32,424 nucleotides of DNA from Gammaproteobacteria bacterium (GCA_028293725.1 JAQGOE010000101.1:1-32424); one strand, 5' to 3'. Positions 15,816 through 24,199 are shown, counted from the first letter of the stretch. Translations and numbers: made by a program. The notes: a model not told the origin generated them from the sequence alone.

Positions 15816-16304
15816 CTAGCGGCGAGCCGGTCCGCGTCGTGCTGCTTCGATCGTGGCGATGTCGATCTTTTTCATTTGCATCATCGCCTCGAACGCGCGC
15901 TTCGCGGCCGCACGATCAGAGTCGGTCGTTGCTTCCAGTAGTACGCGTGGGGTGATCTGCCAGGACAAGCCCCATCTGTCCTTGCACCACCCGCAGGCGC
16001 TCTCGGCGCCGCCATTGCCGACGATGGCATTCCAGTAGCGATCGGTCTCGGCCTGGGTCTCCGTGACGATCAGAAACGAAAAGGCTTCGTTGTGCTTGAA
16101 AGCCGGGCCGCCGTTCAGGCCGAGGCAGGCCACGCCCAGTACCGTAAACTCTACGGTCAGCACTTGTCCTTCTTTGCCAGCCGGGTAGTCGCCAGGGGCA
16201 CGGTGGACTGCTGTCACGGCGCTGTCCGGAAAAGTCTGCGCGTAAAACCTGGCGGCCTCTTCTGCTGTGCCGTCATACCAAACGCAAATCACGTTTTTGG
16301 CCAT
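15816..16304 (-). CDS. VOC family protein (PhnB / 3-demethylubiquinone methyltransferase-like)
   Basis: A 162-residue protein starting MAKNVICVWYDGTAEEAARFY, typical of the PhnB-like subgroup of the vicinal oxygen chelate superfamily (Pfam name 3-dmu-9_3-mt). Other marks are FLGLNGG-like GLNGGP, FSFLIVTET and DRWGLSWQITP. The ATG at 16304 is used because GGAGA lies six bases upstream; an in-frame start 24 bases earlier has none. Proteins of this group are common beside sigma factor and stress genes but few have a known reaction. No operon partner is evident; it converges on the deacetylase gene. Confidence 0.88.
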   Translation of the reverse strand: MAKNVICVWYDGTAEEAARFYAQTFPDSAVTAVHRAPGDYPAGKEGQVLTVEFTVLGVACLGLNGGPAFKHNEAFSFLIVTETQAETDRYWNAIVGNGGAESACGWCKDRWGLSWQITPRVLLEATTDSDRAAAKRAFEAMMQMKKIDIATIEAARRGPARR

Positions 16305-16631
16305 CTTCTGTCTCCGTTCACGGGTCATTCGGGGATCCTACCGAGTAAAGACGAAACAGCAACCGGCGAGCCTACAGCAGCCCTTACGAAACTTGCATCC
16401 GGCGATGCCACCCCATCCAGATATCCAGGCCGGTAGATCAAAGCATTCTCAACCGCCTCGCCCCAGATCTAGAGCCAGCCGCTCTGACAGCCGCGGCGCA
16501 GCTGTTCATTTGGCGCTGCATTGGAATAACCCATATCCCTATCTGCGCCTTCTGCCGGCACCCTGGCATAGATAACTTGGCTCCAACGAAACGCCGACCG
16601 AGTTTCCGGTGGCGTAACAGAGGATCGTAGA
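16305..16631. other. Divergent intergenic region, VOC and SDR genes
   Basis: These 327 bp separate the divergent VOC and SDR genes and must contain both promoters. I see no credible gene in it on either strand. A weak pair TTGGCG ... CATATC near 16512-16539 could serve the SDR gene but matches consensus poorly. GAGG lies eight bases before the SDR start. Confidence 0.4.
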
Positions 16632-17375
16632 ATGAGCTCTCAAGTTGTCTTGATTACGGGCGGACTCACCGGCATCGGACGCGCCGCCGCGGTCGCATTC
16701 GCCAAAAAGGGCGCGAAGGTGGTCGTTGCCGGTCGGCGCGATGAGGCGGGCAAGGCCCTCGCCAAGGAGTTGCGCTCTTTCGGTTCGGAAGCCGAGTTCA
16801 TCAACGCCGACGTCCGCAAGGAGGATGACATCCGCGCCATGGTCGACAAGACCATCGCGCGGTTTGGCCGTCTCGATGTGGCTGTCAACAATGCTGCCAC
16901 CGAAGGCCAGGTTGGCCCGATTACGGAGCAAACCGCGGAAACCTATGCCGCGACATTCGACACGAATGTCCTGGGCGTGCTCCTGTGCATGAAGCATGAA
17001 GTGCGGGTCATGCAAAAACAGGGCAGCGGTAGCATTATCAATATCTCCTCGACCTACGGGCACGAGGGTGCGGCGGGAGGCTCTGTCTACGTCGGCAGCA
17101 AGCACGCCGTGGAAGGCATCACCAAGTCGGTGGCACTCGAGGTCGTCAACTCGGGAATCCGTGTGAACGCCGTGGCACCGGGTCCTGTGGACACTGGCAT
17201 GTTGACCCGTTTTACGGGCACGTCGGAAAACAAAGCAGCTCTGGTGTCAACCGTTCCGATGGCTCGGCTCGGCCTCCCGGAGGAGCAGGCCAACGCGATC
17301 GTGTTCATCGCCTCGGACGAGGCTTCTTTCATCACCGGACATATCCTCAACGTCGACGGCGGCAAGACTCACTGA
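16632..17375 (+). CDS. Short-chain dehydrogenase/reductase (classical SDR)
   Basis: A 247-residue single-domain Rossmann protein. The cofactor motif is TGGLTGIG (9-16), NNAA is at 86-89, and the catalytic Ser140, Tyr153 and Lys157 are in ISSTYG and YVGSK. The C-terminal FITGHILNVDGG is the usual SDR ending. AGRR after the second strand points to NADP(H) use. The substrate is unknown. It converges with a LysR gene, and a hairpin lies between them; LysR, TetR and SnoaL-like neighbours may form one regulated detoxification or aromatic-metabolism set, which is conjecture. Confidence 0.93.
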   Translation: MSSQVVLITGGLTGIGRAAAVAFAKKGAKVVVAGRRDEAGKALAKELRSFGSEAEFINADVRKEDDIRAMVDKTIARFGRLDVAVNNAATEGQVGPITEQTAETYAATFDTNVLGVLLCMKHEVRVMQKQGSGSIINISSTYGHEGAAGGSVYVGSKHAVEGITKSVALEVVNSGIRVNAVAPGPVDTGMLTRFTGTSENKAALVSTVPMARLGLPEEQANAIVFIASDEASFITGHILNVDGGKTH

Positions 17376-17387
17376 TCCAGTCCCGGA

Positions 17388-17406
17388 CGCGGAGGTTTGC
17401 TCCGCG
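17388..17406. terminator. Hairpin between convergent SDR and LysR genes
   Basis: CGCGGAG-GTTTG-CTCCGCG is a perfect 7-bp stem with a five-base loop, placed between the SDR stop (17375) and the LysR stop (17432). There is no T-run. A shared, possibly Rho-assisted, transcription end is likely. Confidence 0.45.
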
Positions 17407-17431
17407 CCCGCTGATGCGACAGGGAAGGAAT

Positions 17432-18376
17432 CTATCGGTGCAGCCGAATTGAGCCTGATTCGCGCAGCGGCGGAGCGGGGTTCGCGCCACCCATGAACCG
17501 CTCGACGAACGAAACGAATGCTCGCGCTTTGGTGCTGGCGAGGCGGCCTGTCGGGTAAACCGCGGACAGATTGGTCGGCGGCAAGGCCCAGTCCTCCAAA
17601 ATCGCCACGACCTTTCCGGATCTTAGCTCGGGCGAGAAATTCCACTCCGAGGATACGGCCAACGCCATATCGCAGTTCACCGCCTCCCTGACTCCCTCCG
17701 CTGCGGTCACCTTCAACCGCCCTTGGAGAACGACCGACACCTCCGCGGCGGCCTTTCGAAACGTCCAAGACCTCCAGGACTCACCTCCGCCACCCCGCGT
17801 GTAAATGACTGCCTGATGGCTGGCCAGTTCGCCAGGGGACGCGGGGATTCCATGGCGTTGCAGATACGCAGGGGTGGCTACAACGATGCGGCGACCCTCG
17901 GCGATCCGGCGCGCGGTCATATTCGAATCAGGCATCGCACCCATTCGTAGCGAGACATCGATGCCCTCGTTCACGAGATCCAAGTGACGGTCGTCGAGGA
18001 CGAGCTCAATATCCAAGTCCGGATGTTCGGCCAAGAACACCGACAAGTTAGGAATCACATGGAGCCGTCCAAAGCAAACCGATGTCGACACGCGCAGCTT
18101 ACCTGAGAGGCCGCACGCGCTCCCTCGCGCCGCCACCACGGCCTCGTCGGCCTCCTCGATCGTCCGCTTCGCACGCTCATAAAAAATCCGGCCGGCCTCG
18201 GTCGGGACCACGCGGCGAGTCGAACGCATCAACAGACTGACTCCCAGCCACTCCTCGAGCTGGACAACAGCCTTCGACACAGCCGGCTGTCCGATGCGTT
18301 GATGCCGAGCCACCGCCGAAAACGAGCCGGTGTCGACGACGCGCACGAAGACATCCAATGCTGCGAGTCTGTCCAT
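17432..18376 (-). CDS. LysR family transcriptional regulator
   Basis: A 314-residue protein with an N-terminal winged helix-turn-helix (residues 1-60; DTGSFSAVARHQRIGQPAVSKAVVQLEEWLG) and a periplasmic-binding-like effector domain from about residue 90, the CrgA/DhcR-like LysR group. Its ATG directly abuts the stop codon of the upstream tetR gene with no intervening base, so the two regulators are in one transcript. The usual LysR arrangement of divergent target gene is absent here; the SDR is convergent. Effector and targets are unknown. Confidence 0.93.
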   Translation of the reverse strand: MDRLAALDVFVRVVDTGSFSAVARHQRIGQPAVSKAVVQLEEWLGVSLLMRSTRRVVPTEAGRIFYERAKRTIEEADEAVVAARGSACGLSGKLRVSTSVCFGRLHVIPNLSVFLAEHPDLDIELVLDDRHLDLVNEGIDVSLRMGAMPDSNMTARRIAEGRRIVVATPAYLQRHGIPASPGELASHQAVIYTRGGGGESWRSWTFRKAAAEVSVVLQGRLKVTAAEGVREAVNCDMALAVSSEWNFSPELRSGKVVAILEDWALPPTNLSAVYPTGRLASTKARAFVSFVERFMGGANPAPPLRESGSIRLHR

Positions 18377-18961
18377 TTACGCGGCCAGAATTGTCGAGAA
18401 CAAAGTTCTCTTGAAGTTCTCCGCGAACGCCAGGTCGCGCTCAACCTTGGACGTCAAAATGGCACCTTGGAGTCCTGTGACTATAAATTCAGCCACTTCG
18501 CTGATCTTGAAACTCTTGGGAAACTCGCCAGCTTTCACGGCAGCCTTCAAACAATACGCAACGGCCTCCCGCAATTCGGTGAATATCTCCGTCAAACGCT
18601 TGCGAATGACCTCGCTGTGGTCGCACGCCTCGGCAGCGAAATTACCAACCAAACACCCATTTTTGCAGTCGTGACTTCTGATGGCAGCGATATTCGCATC
18701 AAAATAAGCCCGCAACCGTTTCAGGGGCGGAAGCGCATCATTGCGTAATGTTGCACCGATCACGACGCGGCTATTTGCAAAATAGAGATCGAGAATCTCG
18801 AGTGCGAAAGCCTCTTTGGAAGCAAAGTGATTGCTGAAAGACCCCTGCGGTACGTCAGCCGCCTCGACAATGTCGCGCACGCTGGCACCCACATAGCCGC
18901 GCTCGAGCACGACCTTCAGGCCGCTCGCCAGTATTTTATCTCTATTGGAAAATCTGCTCAT
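18377..18961 (-). CDS. TetR/AcrR family transcriptional regulator
   Basis: A 194-residue protein. The TetR helix-turn-helix is at about residues 6-52 (GASVRDIVEAADVPQGSFSNHFASKEAF), and the C-terminal region with KNGCLVGNFAAE is typical of the group related to NemR/AcuR. MSRFSNRDKIL at 18961 is the probable start; a longer frame from 19006 would run through the promoter. No Shine-Dalgarno precedes the ATG and the promoter's predicted start point falls on it, so the message may be leaderless. It is divergent from the SnoaL-like gene, its likely target. Confidence 0.9.
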   Translation of the reverse strand: MSRFSNRDKILASGLKVVLERGYVGASVRDIVEAADVPQGSFSNHFASKEAFALEILDLYFANSRVVIGATLRNDALPPLKRLRAYFDANIAAIRSHDCKNGCLVGNFAAEACDHSEVIRKRLTEIFTELREAVAYCLKAAVKAGEFPKSFKISEVAEFIVTGLQGAILTSKVERDLAFAENFKRTLFSTILAA

Positions 18962-18967
18962 GGTGCT

Positions 18968-18996
18968 ACAATACGGTCGTACATATTTTTTTGCAA
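18968..18996 (-). promoter_or_regulatory. Candidate tetR promoter with embedded dyad
   Basis: On the minus strand TTGCAA (18996-18991), a 17-base spacer and TATTGT (18973-18968) form a sigma-70-like promoter with 4/6 matches in each box. The dyad TACGGTCGTA (18972-18981) covers the downstream end of the spacer and the first base or two of the -10 box, where a TetR repressor would block both tetR and the divergent SnoaL-like gene. The start point would lie close to the ATG at 18961. Confidence 0.4.
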
Positions 18997-19032
18997 CCCA
19001 GAGCAACGCCCCCTGGACGGCGAGGAGCCACC

Positions 19033-19437
19033 ATGAGCCGGACGCAGGAAGAACAGAACCGTTCCATCGTTTTGGAAGCTTTTGACACGCTGTTTAACGA
19101 GCGCGAGTACGCCAAAGCACTCAAATTCTGGGCATCTGATTACATCCAGCACAGCGCCCACATCCCGCCCGGTCGTGACGGTCTTTTTGAATTGGTCAAA
19201 AGCGTCCCGCCGACCCTGAGATATGAAAACCAGCTCATTGTAGCGAACGGGGATTTCGTGATGCTGCACGGCCGCTTTTCGGGACTTGGCGCAGGAGTTC
19301 CCAGTTGGGTGGTCGTGGATATTGTCCGGATGGAAAACGGTCTGCTCGCCGAGCATTGGGACGTCATTCAAGACGAGGCTACGCGGGAGCAGTCAAAGAG
19401 CGGCAATCCGATGTTTGGCACGACATTCCCTTCTTGA
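19033..19437 (+). CDS. SnoaL-like / NTF2-fold protein
   Basis: A 134-residue protein with the SnoaL-like polyketide cyclase-related pattern: AFDTLFNEREYAKALKFWASDYIQHSAHIPPGRDGL, then DFVMLHGRFSG and VVVDIVRMENGLLAEHWDVIQDEA. Such small alpha+beta barrels act as isomerases, hydrolases or of unknown function. The ATG has GAGGAG five bases upstream. It is divergent from the TetR gene with 71 bp between start codons, so it is the probable TetR target. The reaction is not known. Confidence 0.88.
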   Translation: MSRTQEEQNRSIVLEAFDTLFNEREYAKALKFWASDYIQHSAHIPPGRDGLFELVKSVPPTLRYENQLIVANGDFVMLHGRFSGLGAGVPSWVVVDIVRMENGLLAEHWDVIQDEATREQSKSGNPMFGTTFPS

Positions 19438-19491
19438 AGCAAATAGGCGATCTGCCTCAACCAGGTTCATACATGGACGCCGCCCCTGCGC

Positions 19492-19899
19492 TTATAGATG
19501 CCTTGTCTCGGCTGGGGGCACGCCCCAGTTGTTATTACGGCCATCGGCAAATCGAACGGGCGCTTCAATGAGCTCCCTTGGATCGACGTTGTCGAGGGCA
19601 GCCAATTGGACTGCAACGTAGTCACCGCCGATTTCCTTGACGTGTCCCCGTGCGAACGAGCGCACGCCGCAGTGTCGACAAAACAGGTGGTGCCCGGCCT
19701 TCGAGCCGAACTGGTAATCGCTCAAATCCGGCTCGCCCGCCAGTAATCGGAATGCGTTGGGCTTGATGATTACGTTCCAATTCCGTGTTTTCGTGCAGAT
19801 CGAGCAGTTGCACTTGTTCGTGCCCAGGCTCAGGTCGATGTCGGCTTCAAATCGAACTGCACCGCAATGGCAGCTTCCGCTAAAAGTTTTGATCATCAT
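19492..19899 (-). CDS. GFA family (CENP-V/GFA domain) zinc protein
   Basis: A 135-residue protein with the GFA zinc-cysteine pattern: [10 protein letters not shown] (Cys10, Cys12), [13 protein letters not shown] and [14 protein letters not shown]. The family is named for glutathione-dependent formaldehyde-activating enzyme, though most members have no proven reaction. Two ATG codons stand in tandem; the second (19896) is six bases from the GGGGG ribosome binding site, the first only three. It converges with the SnoaL-like gene. Confidence 0.88.
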   Translation of the reverse strand: MMIKTFSGSCHCGAVRFEADIDLSLGTNKCNCSICTKTRNWNVIIKPNAFRLLAGEPDLSDYQFGSKAGHHLFCRHCGVRSFARGHVKEIGGDYVAVQLAALDNVDPRELIEAPVRFADGRNNNWGVPPAETRHL

Positions 19900-19967
19900 G
19901 ATCCCCCAAAAGATCGTAGCCGCAAGCTACCTATGTATCGACTCATGAGCAACCTCAATCCCGCCTG

Positions 19968-20540
19968 TCAGTCGGGCTGCCTGCGGAAGTCGAGATCCTG
20001 GAAGTCGTAGCTGAAATCGGTTAGCGGGGAGACGGCACGCATCGTGAATCCGGCGACTTTGCCATCGAAATCGCGTGAGAAAACCACGTACGCATCGGCA
20101 TGGAAACTGCGATCGGCCCACCGGATGATGAAACGATCGGGTCCGTTTGGGATCAGCTCGCCCGCGAGCCGATTCGTATGGCCGAACTTCAAATGGAGCT
20201 TTTCGTCACCGATGGCTATGCCGGCATCACCGCGCCAGGCGTCACGATAGACGCCCACGTACTGTTGTGGCGGCATTGTTGAAGCGCCAGGCGCACTCGA
20301 TGCGAGCGCCGCATTTTCCGCCTCCCGGCCCTCTTGGTCCTTGCGCTCGTTGATCGTCCGCAGCAGAGCGACCCAATCCTTCGCAGGCGCACCGGCATAG
20401 GCCTCGAGAATCCGCAAGGCAATCGCGTTCATGGGAGCCGTGTCTTCCTGGTTCGTCAGGACGATCACGCCGAGATTGAGCTCGGGAAGCATGTTCACAT
20501 AGGTGACAGTTCCCAACACACCGCCTGAGTGGTGAAGCAG
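19968..20540 (-). pseudogene. Serine hydrolase (class C beta-lactamase-like) C-terminal remnant
   Basis: The frame keeps only the last ~190 residues of a beta-lactamase/DD-peptidase-like serine hydrolase. HHSGGVLGTVTYVNMLPELNL near 20460-20534 is the third active-site motif region, and the C-terminal MPPQQYVGVYRDAWRGDAGIA ... TNRLAGELIPNGPDRF is a DUF3471-type domain. The SxxK and YxN motifs that should lie upstream are missing. Instead the sequence runs, near 20541, into an oppositely oriented dipeptidase remnant. The frame stays open to 20780 only by reading that remnant's antisense strand. It cannot be a working enzyme. Confidence 0.82.
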
Positions 20541-20711
20541 ATGGCGGAAACCTATCCCGACGGCACTTACAACCACGAGATCCAGGTCGCCCAGCCCGAG
20601 CAACTGCCGCAACTCACCGAAGGGTTGCTGAAGCGCGGGTATGCCGAGGAAGACGTGCGGAACATCCTCGGGCTGAATTGGCTGCGGGTCGCACGGCAGG
20701 TTTGGAAGTAG
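20541..20711 (+). pseudogene. Membrane dipeptidase (peptidase M19) C-terminal remnant
   Basis: The plus-strand frame gives MAETYPDGTYNHEIQVA, then LPQLTEGLLKRGYAEEDVRN and ILGLNWLRVARQVWK before a TAG at 20709-20711. This is the conserved C-terminal helix region of renal-dipeptidase-like M19 enzymes, ending at the native stop. The metal-binding barrel of about 300 residues is missing; immediately upstream is a minus-strand serine hydrolase remnant. Both genes lack their 5' parts at the same point, so this is a rearrangement scar rather than two separate decays. Confidence 0.78.
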
Positions 20712-20723
20712 GCGCCGTCCGGA

Positions 20724-20754
20724 TCGAGGGGCGGCGTCGCGTGCCGCACCTCGA
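20724..20754. terminator. Imperfect GC hairpin between convergent ends
   Basis: TCGAGG and GCGGC on the left pair with GCCGC and CCTCGA on the right, with one G/A mismatch and a seven-base loop. It lies between the M19 remnant stop (20711) and the end of the secreted protein gene (20764). No T-run follows. Confidence 0.45.
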
Positions 20755-20763
20755 CCAGCGTCG

Positions 20764-21867
20764 TTAGAGAGGCGCGGCACTCAGGGCATTGAGTGTGTTT
20801 GTATTGTCATCCGTGAAGAAGATCAGCAAATCGCCTTTCTTATCCACGGTCGCGGTCACGCCGAACAAGGCCGCGTTGTTTCCCATGGCATCCTCCACCA
20901 AGGGGTCAATGGCCTTGACGCCGACAACGCTGGCATTGGCCGGGTTGATTTCAATCAGGTTGTTGTCGTTCAGGTTCACGACCAATACATCGTTGTTGAA
21001 AGGATTGATCGCGATGCCGCCCGGGACATTCAGTGGAGTGCCCTCGAAGATCGTCGTCCCCATGCCTGTCGATGTCTTGAGCCTGCTCGCATTCGAGATG
21101 GCAGCAATGCGGTTCAGGGCCGGATCCTGTACTACGAGTACGTCAAACAGCAAGTGGTCGCCGACCTTGAGGAACGGCACCCATCTCATGTCGATCTTGG
21201 TCTCGCCACCATCCATCACGGTTAGCTGAGCGATTTCAGTGACCTCGAACGTCGGTGCGGCGCCATGGTGGCCCTCCCGCACATCTACACGCAGCACTTT
21301 CGCATCGCTCTTATTCGCTACAAAAAAAGTCGAAATCGGCGAGAATAAACGCGTAAATCCGGTCGTCACTCCCCACGGATTGTTGAACATCGGGTCGGTA
21401 ATTGACGTGAAGAGCGATCCGTCCGGGTTCAGCACCTGGACGCTATTGCCGCCCTTGGAGTTGGCCACCAGGAGGCGGTCGCGATTGAACGACAGATCCG
21501 CTGGTCCCTGGAGTCCCGCTGCGACGGCGTTGAATTGCACGCCAGTCGAGGGGAACGGATGAAACTTGACGATCGTGGTGCCCGTCGTGCCATCGTTGCC
21601 GATGTTAGACACCAAGACCGTGCCCCTGGGAAGCTTGTGCAGCTTCTCCTGAACGACGACAACCTTGTAGGGGTTCGGATCGGCCATGATCGCGTTCCCG
21701 TTGACGTCATTTATGTTCTGCGTACTGCCAATTTCCTGGATGTTGTTGAGCCCTACTATCGTCTTGATTCGTGCAGCATCATCATTATCGGGAGCGCCCA
21801 GGGCTACGCCGGAAGATGAGCACAGCAGGAATGCAGCAAGCGGCAGACATAGATTTCCATGTTTCAC
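20764..21867 (-). CDS. Secreted beta-propeller-like protein of unknown function
   Basis: A 367-residue protein with an N-terminal signal peptide (CLPLAAFLLCSSSGVALGA). The mature part has repeated short blocks such as LQGPADLSFNRDRLLVANS, NNPWGVTTGF, FFVANKSDAKVLRVD, VPGGIAINPFNNDVLVVNLN and ALFGVTATVDKKGDLLIFF, spaced about 45-60 residues apart, as in NHL or SMP-30-like six-bladed propellers. No catalytic residues can be named. The GTG at 21867 is preferred because GGGAGG lies eight bases upstream; an ATG 24 bases earlier has no site. It is intact while both neighbours are remnants. Confidence 0.82.
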   Translation of the reverse strand: MKHGNLCLPLAAFLLCSSSGVALGAPDNDDAARIKTIVGLNNIQEIGSTQNINDVNGNAIMADPNPYKVVVVQEKLHKLPRGTVLVSNIGNDGTTGTTIVKFHPFPSTGVQFNAVAAGLQGPADLSFNRDRLLVANSKGGNSVQVLNPDGSLFTSITDPMFNNPWGVTTGFTRLFSPISTFFVANKSDAKVLRVDVREGHHGAAPTFEVTEIAQLTVMDGGETKIDMRWVPFLKVGDHLLFDVLVVQDPALNRIAAISNASRLKTSTGMGTTIFEGTPLNVPGGIAINPFNNDVLVVNLNDNNLIEINPANASVVGVKAIDPLVEDAMGNNAALFGVTATVDKKGDLLIFFTDDNTNTLNALSAAPL

Positions 21868-21896
21868 AAATGTTTCCTCCCGGTGGGTCATATCTC

Positions 21897-22760
21897 ATGA
21901 GTCACGGTACTAGAATTAACATCGATACTCCATCTGTTGGAAATCACACTGTCTCCATTTGCAACATACTCGGAACGGCCGTCCTGGCGCTGAGTCTTTG
22001 CGCAACTTGCCCGACAAGGGCGAATGCCGCGGAAGCCCGCTTCGCCGACCTTCCCGGCATCTGGCAAATGCACGGCTATGGCAGGGTCTTCGACATTTCC
22101 GCCGAGCGGCTTGTGAGTTACGACATCACCGACGTGAGTTGCGTGCAACGGAAAGAAACGCCCCTGCGCGAGGCACAGACCCAATACGAGCGGATTACCT
22201 TTCGCGAGAACTATGCGTTCTTCGGGGATGACATGTACGCTCGCTTTCGCCCCAAAATCACCGCCGCGACAACTCAAGACGGTCTGTTCGAGACTTTCTC
22301 GCAAATAGTGTCTGCCCTGAATGACGGTCACGTCGTTCTTCAAGCTGACGGCCGCAGTTTCAGGAGCGGACTGCCCGGCGCGCTGTACGAGTCATGGGTG
22401 GCGGAAAATTCCGTCTCGGACAGGCGGACCGCTGAGGATCAGTTCCGGAAAACCGTAAGCACCTTCGTCGTCGATGATGTGCTGAGACGAAAAGCACAGC
22501 ATGGCGCCAATGGCATTTTGACCTGGGGCTGGGCTGCACCGGGGGTCGGCTACGTCAATGTCGCGGCTATGTATATGGGCTCGGGGAAGGAGGAGGTAGC
22601 CTCTCTGCCGACACAGATCGCTCGCAGTCGATGGCAACCTGTACGAGGGGCGCGGCATTCCACCGAACATCGAGGTCAAAGCGCAGCCAACCGGTAGCTT
22701 TCACGAGCGCATGAGACTCGATATCGACACGGCCCTCGCACTGTTCGGCAAAGCCAATAC
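21897..22760 (+). pseudogene. S41 family peptidase remnant with internal deletion and frameshift
   Basis: The N-terminal part has a signal-like segment (ILGTAVLALSLCATCPTRANA), then IWQMHGYGRVFDISAERLVSYDIT and ALNDGHVVL, the N-terminal pattern of secreted S41 (tricorn/CtpA-like) peptidases. After GYVNVAAMYMGSGKEE (to about 22596) the reading frame is lost. The family's C-terminal signature LYEGRGIPPNIEV reappears from 22642 in another frame, after a TAG at 22597-22599. Roughly 150 residues that should hold the catalytic serine region are absent. ENYAFFGDDMYARF also looks shortened compared with the family. The original frame stops at 22697. Confidence 0.75.
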
Positions 22761-22820
22761 AAAAAAGCCGCTGAGGATATGTCGCCAGGCAGCGATATAT
22801 CCTCTGTGCGGTTCAACCGC
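22761..22820 (-). terminator. Terminator of the sigma factor operon
   Basis: Directly after the decarboxylase-like gene's stop, minus strand, there is a 6+1+6 hairpin (22808-22820; GCGGTT and AACCGC). It is followed by a 13-bp stem with one G-U pair and a six-base loop (22773-22804), then six bases and a T6 run (22766-22761). This is a good intrinsic terminator apart from the gap before the T-run. It overlaps the decayed 3' end of the S41 gene. Confidence 0.7.
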
Positions 22821-23294
22821 TTACGTATGCAAGCCCTTGAACATACCCGGCCGGTACCCGCCGGCTTCGGTGCGCAGCGCCACATTCAGACGATTCCAGG
22901 AGTTGATCATCGCGATGGCGAGGGTGAGCGCCGCAATTTCTGCTTCGTTGAAATGCGGTCGAACCCTTTCGTAGGTGCTATCCGGGACGTGTCCGCTACT
23001 TAAGAGAGTAACCGCTTCGGTCCATTCCAGCGCGGCGCGCTCGCGCTCGTTGTAGTAGGGCGCCTCCTCCCAGGCATCGAGAGAATACAGGCGCTGCTCA
23101 GTCTCGCCATCCGCGCAAGCATCCTTACTGTGCATGTCGATGCAAAAGGCGCAGCCGTTTATCTGCGAGGCGCGCATCTTCACCAGGTGCAACAACTTCG
23201 GCTCGAGGCTCGAGGTTCCGATATGGGCTTCAACAGCCAACAGCAGTGGCAGCGCTTTGGGGTCGGCTTTGGAATAGTTGATACGGGCTTTCAC
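22821..23294 (-). CDS. Carboxymuconolactone decarboxylase / AhpD-like protein
   Basis: A 157-residue protein with the AhpD-like active-site pattern Cys48-x2-Cys51-x3-His55 in GCAFCIDMH, typical of the carboxymuconolactone decarboxylase-like group with peroxidase or disulfide reductase activity. WNRLNVALRTEAGGYRPG is the usual C-terminal block. It starts 11 bp after the ECF41 sigma gene and is followed by a terminator, so the two form an operon. Genes of this kind (carboxymuconolactone decarboxylases, oxidoreductases, epimerases) are the characteristic neighbours and targets of ECF41 sigma factors. Confidence 0.94.
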   Translation of the reverse strand: MKARINYSKADPKALPLLLAVEAHIGTSSLEPKLLHLVKMRASQINGCAFCIDMHSKDACADGETEQRLYSLDAWEEAPYYNERERAALEWTEAVTLLSSGHVPDSTYERVRPHFNEAEIAALTLAIAMINSWNRLNVALRTEAGGYRPGMFKGLHT

Positions 23295-23305
23295 TTGATC
23301 TCCTT

Positions 23306-24199
23306 CTAGGCAGGCGTCGAGCGCCCACGTTCAATCCTCAGTTGTCGAGGAAGCTTGTCCGGGTTGAGTACCGTGAATACATCCAGAATACGGGTGCCAT
23401 CGGTTCGTATTGAAATAACTGAGAACACTTTACCGTCGACCTCAATAGCCAGGCCGGCCTCGCCGTTGATTCGAACGGGTGTGAATACGAATTGGTCCGT
23501 ATGTCGACCCAACACCGCGAGCACGAATCGCGCCACGCGTTCGCGTCCGCGGATGATTCTGAGGGCAGCTTTGGCTTTTCCGCCACCGTCAGAGGTCCAG
23601 GACGCTTCGTTCGCGAAGAGTGACAGTAGAGCGTTCTTGTCGTGCGTCATGATGGCCTGAACGAGGCGGTCTAACAGCGCCTTGCGTGCGACGTCACTTA
23701 CTTCCACCCGCGGCTTTTGCTCGTGCACATGACGGCGCGCTCGGCTCGCAATCTGGCGACAGGCGGCTTCACTCTTCCCCAGGACCTGGGCAATCTCCGA
23801 ATAGTCGCTCTCGAATACTTCACGCAGTAGAAAGGCAGCCCGCTCCTCGGGAGTGAGCCGTTCGAGCACGACGAGAAAGGCAATGGACAGATTGGATGCG
23901 AGCTCGGCTTTCGCATCGACCGATGACGACTCGTCCCCCACCAATGGCTCCGGAAGCCAGGGGCCGACATACGTTTCACGAGAGGTTCGGGCCAGTCGCA
24001 GGTGATCGATGCAAAGACGGGTGACAGTGGTGACCAACCAGCCTTCAGGGGAGCGAACGTCGGCGGCAGCTACACCGTGCCACCGCAAATAGGCCTCCTG
24101 CACGATATCTTCCGCCTCGGCACGGGAGCCCAGCATTCGGTAAGCAACGCCAAGGAGCCGCTGGCGATGGCTCTCGAAGGTCAGAAAAGAGTCATTCAT
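23306..24199 (-). CDS. ECF41-group RNA polymerase sigma factor (SigJ-like) with SnoaL-like C-terminal domain
   Basis: A 297-residue protein: sigma region 2 at about 8-72 (LLGVAYRMLGSRAEAEDIVQEAYLRW), region 4 at about 108-160 (TPEERAAFLLREVF) and a fused SnoaL/NTF2-like domain at 170-285. The ECF41 signatures are all present: WLPEP at 81-85 in the linker, DGGGK at 204-208 and NPDKL at 279-283. In this group the C-terminal domain takes the place of a separate anti-sigma factor, and none is encoded here. The ATG is only 9 bp from the -10 box of a perfect ECF41 promoter, so the message should be leaderless or nearly so. Confidence 0.96.
   Translation of the reverse strand: MNDSFLTFESHRQRLLGVAYRMLGSRAEAEDIVQEAYLRWHGVAAADVRSPEGWLVTTVTRLCIDHLRLARTSRETYVGPWLPEPLVGDESSSVDAKAELASNLSIAFLVVLERLTPEERAAFLLREVFESDYSEIAQVLGKSEAACRQIASRARRHVHEQKPRVEVSDVARKALLDRLVQAIMTHDKNALLSLFANEASWTSDGGGKAKAALRIIRGRERVARFVLAVLGRHTDQFVFTPVRINGEAGLAIEVDGKVFSVISIRTDGTRILDVFTVLNPDKLPRQLRIERGRSTPA

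Noticed and set aside
16550..16580. Possible sigma-54 promoter (GGCAC ... GGCAT) before the SDR gene
   Set aside because: The GG-N10-GC spacing is not met and there is no enhancer-binding regulator nearby.
18962..19006. Longer start for the second TetR regulator
   Set aside because: The extension would translate through the promoter boxes and dyad and has no ribosome binding site; homologous TetR proteins start near MSRFSNRDK.
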